Assembly: GCF_000003855.2 (NCBI RefSeq)
Contig: NW_003101673.1
Span: 1,881,695-1,945,694 of the forward strand
Source: Blastomyces gilchristii SLH14081
Lineage: Eukaryota; Ascomycota; Eurotiomycetes; Onygenales; Ajellomycetaceae
Length of the DNA stretch: 64,000 bases
Reading direction: 5' to 3'
The position numbers and the translations under genes are program-made. Shown one piece after another: positions 34,740 through 46,936 of the stretch; position 1 is the stretch's first letter, and the number at the start of each line of letters is the position of its first letter. The notes below the pieces were generated by a model. That model saw nothing but the letters and a program-made list of their open reading frames with translations, had not been told where the DNA came from and ran no database searches.

Positions 34740-37182
34740 ATGGCGATTCCTGCTGCTTCCCTGAAGACATCTACAGGCACCGTGAGCGTCAGGATGCGAA
34801 GATCCCAGATTCCCGAGACCCCTGCGCGGAAAGGCAGTCGGAGAAGGCTAGTACGCTCGTGTTCAGAATGCAGTCGACGAAAGCAAAAAGTATGTGCATA
34901 CTCAAACTAGTTTTTATATCGCAAATCGCCTGAACAGCACTCACCAATTCCCAGTGCAACAGAAATTGGCCTTGCAATAACTGCGCTGGCTCCAGAGCTC
35001 ATCTTTGTCGCTATGACCATACTATCAAGAGATGCACTTCATCCATGAATAGAAGTCCTGTGGAGATCTCACCTCCAAGTTCGTCAAACAGTGGTTCGTT
35101 TCGTCCTATTTGGGCCTCTGGACATAGTTTTTCTAACATAGATGCAGATGAATATGCTGAGCAGACTGACTCGGAAATCCTAGAGAGTTTGGGCTACGTG
35201 GCTGGAAGTGCTAGCAGTTTAGCCAAGGAGGTTTTGGGAACACCGTATGTGGTCCAGTTTATTCTTATGTTGCACTTTGACCTTTCAAGTGGCTGACTGA
35301 GTAAACTATTGCAGGCCTCTGGACGGCTTTTTCTATCCCCCTCCTGGCAGAAACAACACGCCTAATGATCCACGGCGTAGTCAAGAGGCTGTTCTTGAAT
35401 TGTTCCCAGACAGGAAGGTTGTTGACTTCCTTATTCAGTACTTTCTGCAAGAGATAAATTGGATATATGAAATGATTTATCCTCCAACTTTTATGGAACG
35501 GTACACTTCTTGGTGGCTACAGCAGGCCTACCAAGAAAGTGAAGACATTCAGTTTGGGATCCTGGTCCTCAGGCTTTGCCTGTGCAGTATACAGCTTCTC
35601 CCTCATCCAAATTACCCTCATGAAAGGGCAATACAATGCAGCTTGAACGAGCTGGAAACCCGGTGCCAAAATGCAGCTAGCATTCTCGATTCCTTTCGGC
35701 CAAGATACAGTTCCTTAACAACAATACAACATATGTTCCACTACGCGTCATATCTCACAAATGAGTCAAAGTTCAGAGAAACCTGGATTGTCCTTGCAGA
35801 TATCATCAAAGAGGCACACATTCTAGAGCTACACTTGGAGCATCCAAGGATAAAAGTTTCAGACTTTGAAATGGAAATGAGAAAGCGAATTTTCGGTACT
35901 ATCTACATGTGGGATAGGTATGAACAGTGTGCCCCAATTTCATATAAAACTCTAGCCTTTAATCTGATATTAAGCTAATTATTCCATCTGTAGATGGATG
36001 TCAATACTCCAAGGGCATTGGCCGCTCATCCCTGAGACATATTGTTGCATCAAACTTCCTCGGGACGCGCTGCCTGCAGCACCATCAGTGCCTGGCGCCC
36101 CCACCCCGTTCACCAATAGAATTATTCAAATGCGGCTAATGATAATGCTCAGTTCTCGGAAAACACCAGAAGAACAGCCTAGGGTCCCAAGCCCTGCTTC
36201 AGCATCAGCCATTGCAGAAAGTATTGAAACTGAAATCATAGCTACACTTCCTCTGCCATATAGCCTCTCAGATTATGATGGACAGTTTGACAACATCCTT
36301 CCCAGTATCCCCTTAAAACGCGTAGGGCTCCGCATAGCAATCCTTGGCACTCTCACTACAGTTCATCGTCCCTACACTGGAATGCAGCATGAACCAAACT
36401 TCACCAACCTATCGTCTGTGAAAGAGCAAAAGGCAGCTTTCAAACTTCAAAAGAAACTCATTGAATGCACCATGGATACTATCCAATCAACCATGCGATT
36501 TGCAGAGATGCTACTTGGTGGCTGCAAAAAGTATTTTTTGCTCAGTCTTGTAGCATTGGAAGCATCCGTCGTCCTTAGTCTGTGTGTCAGGGGCCTTCGA
36601 AGGAATAGAAGAGCATACATCCGCTTGTCGCGCCAGGGTGTCCAAACCTTTACGGAAAACTCTGAACTCGAAGGTCCTACCAATGCTGCATTCTTGGAGG
36701 GGTTGAATTTTCTGAATGAGATGGCACATCATTCACCAATTGCTGCAAAAGGTTCGCAAATACTGAGATCATTGCATCAAAAGTTACAAAGGGATGCTAC
36801 TTTCGACGACCCTGAGCACGATATCTACTCGAACATCTCAGCCCCTATCCAGCATCAGCAAGAACAGCATCAACAGCAACAACAACATCAGCGAAGGGCG
36901 CAACAAGCAACAACTTGGGTACCGGCGGCGAGCACAGGGATGATGACAGGGGCTGTCCTTGCGAGCGAACAACTTGGTAATATACTAGCTGGACCTCCCG
37001 TTACCACAAGCACCTGCAGCCCAGAAATGGTAATGGACCCATACGCTTGGTCACAGATGGCATCGCATACACTACCACCCCCGGCAGAGATGCATCACTA
37101 TGCCCATGCGTTGCCGGCAGCAAATTTGTCGTGGTATTATGATAATGGACTTGTTGATCGATATGCGACAAGTACCTTGTGA
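34740..37182 (+). CDS. Zn(II)2Cys6 fungal transcription factor
   Basis: Four exons: 34740-34889, 34955-35244, 35315-35917 and 35994-37182, all GT..AG and in frame, giving 743 residues. The zinc cluster is split by intron 1 and has all six cysteines: C41, C44, C51, C57, C60 and C68 (CSECSRRKQK, then CNRNWPCNNC). Basic residues precede it. A fungal-specific middle homology region follows from about residue 160 (VVDFLIQYFLQEINWIYEMI and the WDRW block at the exon 3/4 join). Near residues 635-655 there is a Gln/His-rich tract (QHQQEQHQQQQQHQ), typical of an activation or flexible segment. It is a nuclear DNA-binding regulator; its targets are unknown and no pathway genes lie beside it. Confidence 0.9.
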
Positions 37183-37294
37183 CTGGTTTCCGTAACTATT
37201 TCCGTCTGCTCCCTCTCTCTATCTTCTATCTTCTTTTCTCTTTCTTGGCCTTTTTTTTAGTCCTTGTCTATTGCTCTGTTTATATCTTTGCTGT

Positions 37295-37342
<48 letters not shown>

Positions 37343-38035
37343 GTTATAGAGCTTTTGTTTCAATAAGATACTCAGGGAGGTAAACTGGAATGGTATAATT
37401 TCTCATTTTGAATAGCGTGAGGGGTGTTCGTTAAGGAGTCAACCATACATTCTGGAATAAATGGTTGCTTTGTTTATATATCTATGCCTGGAATGGAGCT
37501 AAAACGTTGCTGGACACGTTGGTTTGGAATTGAAATAGAGCGCCGGTCTTTTCACCTGGATTTGGTGTTATCATTTACTTTCTTTCTGCATACTACATGA
37601 TATATACACTTCGCATGTTAACTGGTGGATCTTAATGGATCTGATAATTCCTCCTGAGTTGTCAAATCCACAAGAAATGAATTAGGAGACTTATATCAAG
37701 TGACCTCTTGACCACACACCGTCCCTTGCCTATAGGAAACATTTCAACTTTCAACCCTCATTGCCCGATAATGGGAGATATAAATTGGATACGCAGCCAT
37801 GGAGAAGCAGACATGGAGATGAACCAAGTTGCACGTACATACATTCACGGGAAATATATCAGGCAGTAGTCTCCGGTTTGAAGGCCCGCACAACGCTCTT
37901 GGTGACGGAGCGTGAGCTTTCTTCATTGACACATATTGATCTACTCTCCGCTGGTGTCTAATGCCACCTATTATCAACAAGTGAAATCATACTGCAGACT
38001 GCACTTAGAGGTTTAATCGTTTCGCTGCCAAAAGC
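37183..38035. other. Intergenic with a 44-nt poly(T)
   Basis: 3' flank of the transcription factor. Uninterrupted T at 37298-37341. No gene seen. Confidence 0.5.
37298..37341 (+). repeat. Poly(T) tract, 44 nt
   Basis: An uninterrupted run of 44 T about 115 bp after the transcription-factor stop. Equivalent to poly(A) on the minus strand. Confidence 0.8.
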
Positions 38036-38310
38036 CGTTTGTTTTGTGTCGTTTGTGATAGCCAGATCGACATTTCTGACGGCGACATTTTGGTCCATGC
38101 TGGTGATTGGGTCAGTGCAACTCGCCCTTCGAAATCCAAGCAGCGGCAAACTGACTTGATCGGTGTCATCGACGTAAAGTTGCCATTGCTGGTATCCACG
38201 ATGTCATTATTGCTAAAGCACGGATCTCCCCGCTCGGCTCCTGCAAAGAAAATTTACTGGGGTGAAGTTGTTTATTTTCAAAACTTTACCGAGATACACA
38301 CCCCTTTATA
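38036..38310 (+). pseudogene. Relic of a calcineurin-like metallophosphoesterase
   Basis: One frame reads FCVVCDSQIDISDGDILVHA followed by GDW, which matches the family's first metal block and GD-x-x-x-HAGD motif (DGDILVHAGD). About 60 bases on, a second frame reads HRRKVAIAGIHDVI, matching the GNHD block but with Asn changed to Ile. The first block has also lost the usual SDTH His. So there is a frameshift, two metal-ligand losses and no start or full-length frame. A third piece (GEVVYFQN near 38261) may be a further family block. This is a dead fragment. Confidence 0.55.
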
Positions 38311-38885
38311 TATCGCCAATGACGCGGCGTCAAGTCCTTTCACTGCTTGCTGTAAACCACAGGTTATCAAATTGGAACTGAACGGATTTCACGGAACATC
38401 GCCGTTCGGAAGGTTGCAATACTTTCTCCTATCATCGTCTCCAAACCTTCCAGCGGTTGAGACATTCACAACCCAAGTTTAACGCACAATTCTATTAGAA
38501 CCCACCACCAAGCAGCAAATCTGATAGAGCAAAGAGAGCAATTGCAGGGCTTTCCGATTGTCCAATGAAATGCCATCAAATGTTCTCCGAATCTTGTCAA
38601 AACGCACTGACACCATAAATATGCAGCATGGATGTGGACAAGGACATGTAACTAGTCTAGGCTTCCTTTGATCTGCAATAGCTCTCTCAGGAGGAACCAA
38701 TAGGCCAGGTGAGTTCAGGTCCAAATATTCCTTTGGAGGGACATGAGTATCGAAATATGTATCAGCAGGTATAGAGTCTTCCCAGATGTCCATATTTAAC
38801 GGAAATTAGAATGCCCAGTTGCCATGCCGTGGGGACGTAAGGCTCCAGAACAGCTTGAAAGAAAGGTTTAATTGACTCCTAAATT

Positions 38886-39698
38886 ATGATCATGGGATGT
38901 ACGTTGTCGCCGCGGAGGCTGTCTCGTTCAGCCGCATACCGATCCAGCCAGCCTCCACCGCCTTATTCCACGTCGGATCCTCGCCCTCTTCCATACAGTC
39001 CTTTCACGCCAACCGCCAGGCTCTTTTCGCGGCGGAATTCATCAAGGCCGTCCGATTCATTGGCGGCAAGCGATATCCGAGACGAATTATGTTTCTCAAA
39101 AGAAATGCTGCTATGCTCCCTTCGCATCGTCGCCGAATATCTTTATCAACAAGGCGCACATATTACCATAATAGCCCTGTGCAGATGTCGTGGATATGGT
39201 TCATCTTGATATCCTGCGTTGCTCCGATGACATAGCCTTTTTCAACTACCGGCTCACAAGGGAAGAGACTAACGTCCTTAGCGATGCCGTTGACGAAGCC
39301 ATACTGAGGCAGGGCCTTGTGATTCCAACGTCCTATCAGATTTGCAGTTCCCGCAACGGCTGGGCGAACGCTTGACGGACGACTCAATCCTCTAGTTTCA
39401 TGTGATTTACCATAGGGGAGGGCTTACTGTCCTCGCTCCGCCATGGAACTACATATTCTGTTGCTAGGTTTACTTTTTGGATGCTCACCAGGATATTTAC
39501 ACATCTGATGATCTGGATGATGCCGTGGAGTATCTAGAGGAATATCTGGTGCGGGAGCGTATTCGCACAGTTCCATACTCCGATATCCGGAGGTGGGCCG
39601 TTAAATACTGTCTGCATCTACCTAGACGCATTCTCGCAGAGGTTAACAATCACTACCACTTGAGATTTGGTAGGAACCCAATTGACTTTTCGACATAA
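38886..39698 (+). pseudogene. Degenerate DUF7582-like (nucleotidyltransferase-fold-like) protein
   Basis: Pieces of one fungal protein family lie in order in different frames. First comes ATG 38892 with MGCTLS, then LLCSLRIVAEYLYQQGAHIT up to 39160. Then DDIAFFNYRLTREETNVLSD (39190-39375). Then GLTVLAPPWNYIF with a stop near 39468. Then DLDDAVEYLEEYL to IDFST (39477-39698). In intact relatives as I remember them, a GGAVN...THDVDFF segment links the first two pieces; here it is eroded (CSDDIAFF). MGC at the start is a possible N-myristoylation/palmitoylation signal. The assignment to DUF7582 is from memory. Two or more frameshifts and a stop make function unlikely. Confidence 0.55.
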
Positions 39699-40753
39699 TG
39701 GGGTATATGTTCGCAGAGCCTGTCCGATGCCAGAGGCCATCTATGGCCTGTCCACAGGTCACCGACTTGGGGATGGGTCGGAATGTTTGACACTTGGGAA
39801 GCTGCGTGGCTGATCCTAACCTTCCCTTCTTTGTTTTCTTGCAATCATCGATCTATATTACTTATTTGTTACTTCTTATTCTATGGTGGAGGATTATCTG
39901 AAGACTATGCGAAGCTGGCATATCTGACAACCCACAATCAAGTCGCGTTATAGCCGTTTGCCCATGCAGCCATTGCAGGGGTGCTGCCAGCTTGTGCGCA
40001 TGAGGATACTTTGCGTTTCATTTCTATAATTTTAAAGCTGTCTTCCTATTTTCAGTTCATTTTTGTTTTTTACTTAGGGTGCTTTATGGGTAACCCATGT
40101 TCATTATCTGATTCTGTTTGGTTGTTTGGTGATTTTTAACAAAAAACTCCTAGCTAGCCCAGGTAACGTGCGAAACCTTGCTGTTGGAATTATGTTGGGG
40201 ATGAGCAGGAATTTTTCCATTGGATATCTTCGCCTACATACTGGTCAATGATAAGAAATAAAAAATAAAAAAGTAAAAAGTAAAAAGGAAAAGTAAAGGA
40301 GAATAGGAGAAAATAAGAACCCTCAAATCATTAAGTTTACCGCGATTCGCATTTTGATTTCTTGTATGAGAAAAACGCCACCCGCAAACTCCCAGCCTGG
40401 ACAAAGATATATAAAGTATATAGGTCAACAAAGAAAACTCACGATTTCATAATAGTGAGAAACCCAGAGTAGGTAGGAATAGCCAAGTATGAAAGAACAC
40501 TAAACGCAAACAATGGGGGCACAAAATGAAGTTGACATAAATAACAAGAAGAAAAAGGCAAAAAAGCGCTCATTAACCAGATATTGTTCCCAAAGATGGA
40601 AGGAGAATATAAAAAACGCACGTGGCTAACCGCTGGGAGGAGGCGAGAAGAGATTCCCTTGATATTCGATTTTCTCGCTGTCCTATGCTGTTCAATGCAT
40701 AAGATATTAACAAAGAGCACATGAGCAGGGCATGGCTAGAGACACGGATATTC
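39699..40753. other. Intergenic, A-rich 3' flank of YIF1
   Basis: No gene seen. AATAAAAAATAAAAAAGTAAAAAG-type simple sequence at 40256-40300, longer than needed for a poly(A) signal. Confidence 0.5.
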
Positions 40754-41998
40754 TTAAGACGGCTTGTTAGTCCCTCCGACTTTAGACACCACAGCCGACG
40801 CCACAGGATCTGCTCGACCGAGGATCCACATGAAAATAAGTTGGACGATGTACGAGTAGATGAATAAGAATTGCGTGCGTCGATTGCGCTGCGAGCGTGC
40901 AACGGTGGGCATAGTGCCTCCTCGCATCGGGGAGTCGCTGGAGGAATCCGGTAGAAGAACGTATTTAAGAGATCGGAGCTGTTTAGGGTGTTAGGATGAG
41001 CATGGAAACGGATAACGTAGCAAAAGTAAAGCTAAACATGGAAACTTACTAGGAAGAAGGCATTAGCAAGGAAAGTATAGGTAAATACGGTCCAGCCAAC
41101 CCAGCTACGGGTACCTTGTCCTGGTGTGAGAACTTCTGACGAGACAAGAGTAACAATGATGCCCACAAATTTATAGCCAGAATACGCGACCAGGTCCAGG
41201 AGTTGTGAATCATTGCTAATGCTGAGAATGTACATCGCAATCTTCAGACAGAGGATTTCGAAAATAACTACTGCAAGGGCAGTCGTGGTAATAGATCCTA
41301 ACAGCTCAGGGTGAAATACGCCCCGCAGACCTGCCAGAGCTGTCGACAAAATAATGTAGGTCAACAACGCCATAGCGGGAATGTACATATCTGGCGAATT
41401 GATATCGTCTCGAGGAGGAAGGTATATTGAGGTGTACTGTGCTTGTGTGATTTGGCCATTTACACTCGGCGTTACTGGATTTAAGCGTGCTTGTTGGCGG
41501 GACCAGGGTTTGTGTCGCCATGGGAAAAGGACGAGGGTGATTTTATTGAGTACATATGAGTTCGAAACGTTGAAGTAGTGTTTTAAGGCTGGAATAGAGA
41601 CATAGCGGTTTAACTATTAAATTGGGTAGTTAGGACAAGACGTGCATAAAATATAAAAGGAGTGGGGACGGAGGTCTGAGCTTAATGATCTCTTAGTAGA
41701 ATGACCCTACATTTTGTTCCACATATTCCTGCCCTGCCATAACAGCGCTCTTGCCCACCTGGAAACCCATCTGCGCTGTGGGATCAGAGATGAACCCGCC
41801 GAAGCCAGGTGCAAATGTGCCACTGCCCCCCTGCGCAGGGGCAGGCTGGTATGGGTTACCATAACCAGACGGCTGGGAATGCTGTGGAGCTGGAGGAGGA
41901 GGTGACCGCATCATCGGGACTGTAGACACATGTTGGGGAACTGGATGATGGAGAGGCGGAGACTGAGCAGGCGCAGGAGCAAAAGGAGTGCGTTGCAT
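40754..41998 (-). CDS. YIF1: YIF1 family ER-Golgi transport protein
   Basis: Three exons on the minus strand: 41998-41711, 41613-41050 and 40978-40754, giving 358 residues. The N-terminal third is Pro/Gln-rich and ends in the family block FISDPTAQMGFQVGK. The join reads EQNLNRYVSIPALKHYF, and PPRDDINSPDMYIPAMALLT opens the membrane domain. About five hydrophobic segments follow (about residues 165-345), as expected of Yif1. Yif1 acts with Yip1 in COPII vesicle function and ER-Golgi traffic (family knowledge). I chose the Met at 41998 (MQRTPFAPAP) over the Met at 42055, because family members begin with MQR. Divergent with SRP101. Confidence 0.9.
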
Positions 41999-42453
41999 AG
42001 TGGGATCGAGAGCTTTGTGGGATTTCGCATTGAAAGGCAACAGTATCCCGAACAAGTTAGCGGTACCGACAGTTGGTTGGAATTGTCAATGAGGGGTCCG
42101 GGATTAGGGAGGCAGCTTGGGTGTAGTACGATATAGTATGGAACGCAAGCATTTGGTGTAAGTGTTGTCGAGAGGGGTGATGTTAGGATATGTGATATGT
42201 CGATATACCGTCTGGTATATTGCCGTCAACCGCCAAAAATGCTTGATGTGGTCTGTTCTCGCTGACGTAATCTCCGTCCGTGCGCTTGCGGCGTTCTGGT
42301 CTGCCGCAATCTGTGCTTTCCTCATCCGAGCGAAAACCCGGCATATAACTAACTAAGAGAATTAGCAGAGTCAACCGTTGATTGTTGCTTGTTGTTTTCG
42401 AGAGAATATTTCTTTTACGCTCGTTACTTACTGTCGATTTGCGGGGAGCCACC
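41999..42453. promoter_or_regulatory. Shared bidirectional promoter of YIF1 and SRP101
   Basis: The two start codons face away from each other, 455 bp apart, with no other gene between. Both products work in the early secretory pathway, so shared control is plausible. I did not identify specific factor sites. Confidence 0.55.
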
Positions 42454-44538
42454 ATGCTTGACTCGTTCGAAATCATAACCACCTCCGGTGTGGTCCTATG
42501 GTCAAGATCGTATGCTCCGGTGGGAGTCCAGATCATAAATAGCTTGATCAACGATGTGTTTATTGAGGAGAGACTCCAACAGGAGGCCGGCTCCGGTATA
42601 GTAGCTCCGAGATACAAGAAGGAAAAATATACATTGAAGTGGAAACAGGCAAAGGATCTTGGCTTGATATTCGTGGTGTGTGCATGGCATCTATACATTT
42701 TTCAATTCTACTCTGGGCAACAGCTAATATGGGGTTTGATGGATTTGGTCCTAGGCCGTTTACCAGTCTCTGCTCCATTTGACCTGGATTGATGAACTGC
42801 TGGAGAATATCAAAACGATCTTTGTGGAGATGTATAAGGAGCAGCTCAAGCAGCCAAATTCCAGGATTGTCGAGTACCCGTTTGACAAGTACTTCGATCA
42901 ACAAGTAAAGGAATTAGAATCTGCTGCAGGAACAGCAGTTGAGAGTCGGCCCCCTCTGTTGGCTGATGATAAGAAGGATACACTTGTTGATGCAGATAAC
43001 GGAGGCCCACCTCCCCCTCCAGTCCCTGGCCTTCTCCTTGGTAAGCTTTCTCCAACGCTACCGTTGGGTTTTCGACATGCTAACTTTTAACAGCGCAGCA
43101 CCACGCTGCGCGGGCCGCGGCGAACTCGAATGAGAGTTCGCCTTCCCAGACTCCAAACCCGTCGAGACCAGCTACGCCCAGCCACATCCTTACTGCGAAA
43201 TCTGGTCCAGGTGGTCGTACCTCACGACGCGCACGCAAAGCTGCAAATTCAAATGCAAATATTTCGTCGGGTGAGGATACTATTAAGAAAGCAAAGAATT
43301 TGAAGTCGGCGGCGAAGAAGATGCGCAAATGGGACGCGGAAGGCTTTGCGGACGAGGATGATGGCCAAATTCTGGATTATTCCGCTTCCAACGTGAATGG
43401 TTCCGAATCGGAGGAACCATCTGCGCCGGTAGAGGCAGTTGACCAGGCATCGTGGGGAACAAAGACTAAAAAGGGCGAATTTGTGTTGAAGGATTTGGGT
43501 GATGAAGTCCACTCCATTCTACAAAATGCAGATGCTGCTAAAGACAGGGCCAGCCCGACCAATGGTGTTGTAGGCTCCAGTTTGGGCGCTATTAGTGGCC
43601 TGTTCCGAAATATTGTTGGCGGCAAAGTCTTGACCAAGGCAGACCTGGAAAAGCCCCTCAAGGCAATGGAGGAGCAGTTATTGAAAAAAAATGTTGCCCG
43701 CGAAGCGGCTATTCGCCTATGTGATGGCGTCGAGAAGGAGCTGACCGGGAAAAAGACTGGAAACTTTCAAAGTATTGATTCCGCTCTTCGAACTGCAATG
43801 GAGTCATCGCTTCGGAAAATCCTCACGCCCACATCGTCGTTGGATCTTTTGCGGGAGATCGAAGCCGTCACATCGCCTTCAAGCACACAGAAACAACGCC
43901 GCCCATACGTCATTTCAATTGTCGGGGTAAACGGCGTTGGAAAATCCACTAATCTTAGTAAAATCTGCTTCTTCCTGCTACAGAACAACTACCGTGTCCT
44001 TATCGCGGCTTGCGACACGTTCCGTTCCGGTGCAGTCGAACAGCTTCGCGTGCATGCCCGCAACCTAAAAGAATTAAGCGCTCGGGAGAACGTTGGGCAT
44101 GTGGAGCTATATGAAAAGGGTTACGGTAAGGATGCAGCAAACGTAGCCAAGGATGCAGTAAGCTACGGCGCAGCGAATAACTTTGACGTTATCCTCATCG
44201 ATACAGCCGGCCGTCGACACAACGACCAGCGTCTCATGTCTTCTTTAGAGAAGTTCGCGAAGTTTGCGCAACCTGATAAGATCTTCATGGTGGGCGAAGC
44301 TCTTGTCGGTACAGACAGTGTCATGCAAGCTCGGAACTTCAACCAGGCCTTTGGCGCTGGAAGAGGACTTGATGGATTCATCATCAGCAAATGTGATACG
44401 GTGGGTGACATGGTTGGCACGCTAGTCAGTATGGTTCATGCCACTGGAATCCCGATTGTTTTCCTAGGCGTTGGCCAACATTATGGTGATCTAAGGGGGT
44501 TGAGCGTTCCTTGGGCAGTTGGGCTTCTAATGAAGTAA
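42454..44538 (+). CDS. SRP101: Signal recognition particle receptor alpha subunit
   Basis: Three exons: 42454-42675, 42755-43040 and 43094-44538, giving 650 residues. The N-terminus (MLDSFEIITTSGVVLWSRSY) is the SRX domain that binds the beta subunit at the ER membrane. A charged linker with basic stretches (TSRRARKAA) follows. The C-terminal NG GTPase domain has G1 GVNGVGKST (about residue 448), DTFRSGAVEQL, DTAGR (about 538) and SKCD (about 601). The GTPase pairs with SRP54 to dock ribosomes translating secretory proteins. Introns are 79 and 53 nt. Confidence 0.95.
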
Positions 44539-46375
44539 ACTTTTTGCCGATTATGTATCTTACTTGCGATGTCTTTTCAGGAGCATCCGACATCTAATGG
44601 CAAATATTTCAATATTCTTCCCTTTTAAATCTGTCGATTCGGTATTTTGTGAATACTATTTTTTAATCACATTCCATCAATTAAGCATCGAATTCATGGT
44701 GCCTATTTAATAAATTATCTGGTCAACTTTTCTCAGCTCTTCCATACCATATTCTTGACTAGTCGAACCTAATATTCTTACTTCTCAATACAACGCCATT
44801 AAAACGGCCATGGGCGCCACATACAAGGGTAACAGTCCCAATTGCAAAAAGGGCGCCGTATCTAGGCGTGTGGGATCAACGTTGAGCCCGTACTTTGGTA
44901 GGGAGCCCTTGACAACTAAAAAGCAATATCAAGGTTGCAGACACGTTTTCGTTACTAGATGAATCCGATTTTAATATTCCAATTCGGGGCACCATGATGG
45001 TCATTGGATTTTAACCTTAAAGTTTATTGGCAGGCTCCACAACCTTAAATTAACCCCCTGCGCTTGCCTACCAGGGCTTTCAAATGAATGAATTCCAATA
45101 CTGCAACGATGGGACCGACTCAAGCAAAAAAGCGCTGTGTTGTCCAGGCTGGGCGTTCTCCAGCGTCTCGAATGTTCAGTAAGTAAGTATGGAATGTATG
45201 TACTCCGTACAGTACATATGTTTGTCAGGATGCACCGGCCAAGGTGCCCCATCCCAATGACCAGTACGGCGTCGCCAGGGACCGAGCATGGTTCTCGGAA
45301 TCTATTCAAAGAGAGCTAAGTGATGCCCATGGAATGTTAAAGCATCCTATCCCTATTGTTGGTCGTAACGAAGTGCTCACCGAACCAAACCGGCCCAGGT
45401 TCGAGAGCCGTTCTACATTACCTGAAAAACTCCCTTCATTATCCTTCCCCCATCTGCAATATCCTATGAAATCCACTGTTTGAAGCCCGCAACCTCATTA
45501 GGGGCGAGGAAACGAACTCAGCTTCATTAAGTTCGATCAAAGACACACTGAGTTGCCGTATCGCATACTTCAATAAGACGAAACGATTCTTCCCAATGAA
45601 ACAATGTAGCCCCTTGTATGGCCCCGCCTCCCTCAAGGGAGAAGTGGATTACATGATCAATGCCGCGTGGTCCGCCTCTTGAGAAGAAAATATAGCACGG
45701 ATAGATTTCAAAAATGAATTCCTTTTTCTCCACGTGTATGGTTTGAAAATTTACAACGAGGATCGTGAAGAAAATCGGCAGATTTTGCGGACAACAATGC
45801 AGTCTAGTACAGAAGAGCAATGCAATTTTACGCATAATGGATAGATCGACTACACCCCGGGTTGGTAGACGAGAGCAACTCCCTATTTTGTCTATTCTCA
45901 CCAGTAGGCCGGAGGCAATGATGTCATAGTAGGGGAACAAAGAAATTTAGGAGAGGAAGAACGGCAAGAAATGCAATTCAATATGCTTTTGATGTTTATT
46001 GGTCTCATCGGGCATATTGCACAACCTGTGCCCGAAAATTAAGGATATATATAGCTTGCGTTTGTAGAGTTACTTGCATTCAGTTTGTAACTTTAAGACA
46101 TTAGCATCTATAGGGAGAGAATTTTTTACTATTTATTGAAAGAATTCAATATGTGCTAGCGGTTTTAGAGGTTCCAAGCAAACTCAATGAAATCTATCGC
46201 ACTCGACAAACCATTCTAGACGCGGGCAATATAAACACTAACACGATCTAAGTAGTGTACAATGGATATCGATACAAAAAAAGAACATTTCATCTTGGGG
46301 GCTGTAAAGGCTGAAGATAGGGCTTAGATGCGGTACGCCTATTTGGATCTATCAGCCGTTGTTCTCCCGGGTAAT
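44539..46375. other. Intergenic, no gene recognised
   Basis: A TACTCCGTAC site with overlapping GTAC repeats lies at 45201. Short frames lack motifs or splice partners. Confidence 0.45.
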
Positions 46376-46936
46376 TTATTCATCCGACTTGATAGGGGGT
46401 CGTTCCCAGTGCCGTAGCATTTGCTGAGCAACCATGGTCCACTCCGCGGTGCACGCATCTGAAAGCTGCTCGGCCTCCGTCAGGGCTGGAGCTCGTCCTC
46501 CCCACATCACTGGATTTGCTGCAATATCCCTAGCGTGCTTGGGAATTAATTGCCTTTCCGCTCTCCAAACCATCAGCCCTAATTCTTTCCTTGGAAAGGG
46601 GAAAATGTTACTGGTGGACATGACTTACTGTTCCAGCATTTTAGAGAGCACAAGCCAGCAGTAGTTCCAGCTCCGCGCGCTTTTGGGGTCGCTAACGGTT
46701 AGGGCTTTGGCGTCGTCGAGACATTCGGAACTAAAGGGATAGTTTTTGGTAAGGGCTCTCAACTCGCAGAGGAGGTTGTTTGAGTTGACATAGTATATCC
46801 AGGCCTGTGACAGTGGTTCCGTAACTTCCGTAAGGGCATATTGCATGAGAGTCCTCTCCGCTGTGCGCAATTCGGTGATTGTATTGATACGATGAGCGCG
46901 CAAAGCATTGATAAGCTCCCTTTTATCTTGCTGCAT
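46376..46936 (-). CDS. Tentative small protein of unknown function
   Basis: Two minus-strand frames join in frame across GTAAGT...AAG: exon 46936-46629 and exon 46589-46376, giving 173 residues. The conceptual protein is mostly helical and charged (RELINALRAHRINTITELRT; HARDIAANPVMWGGRAPA) with ordinary amino-acid composition, which is why I keep it. The intron would be only 39 nt, short for an ascomycete, so the join is uncertain. No family recognised, no signal peptide or membrane segment. Confidence 0.35.

Noticed and set aside
38479..38793. Minus-strand 104-codon frame (MDIWEDSIPADTYFDTHVPP)
   Set aside because: Composition is acceptable, but no splice partner, motif or family is recognised and it sits between two pseudogenes. 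It could be another relic; support is too weak to list.
45244..45483. 79-codon frame (MPHPNDQYGVARDRAW)
   Set aside because: Isolated, unrecognised, next to a TACTCCGTAC repeat site, no splice partner. Treated as chance.
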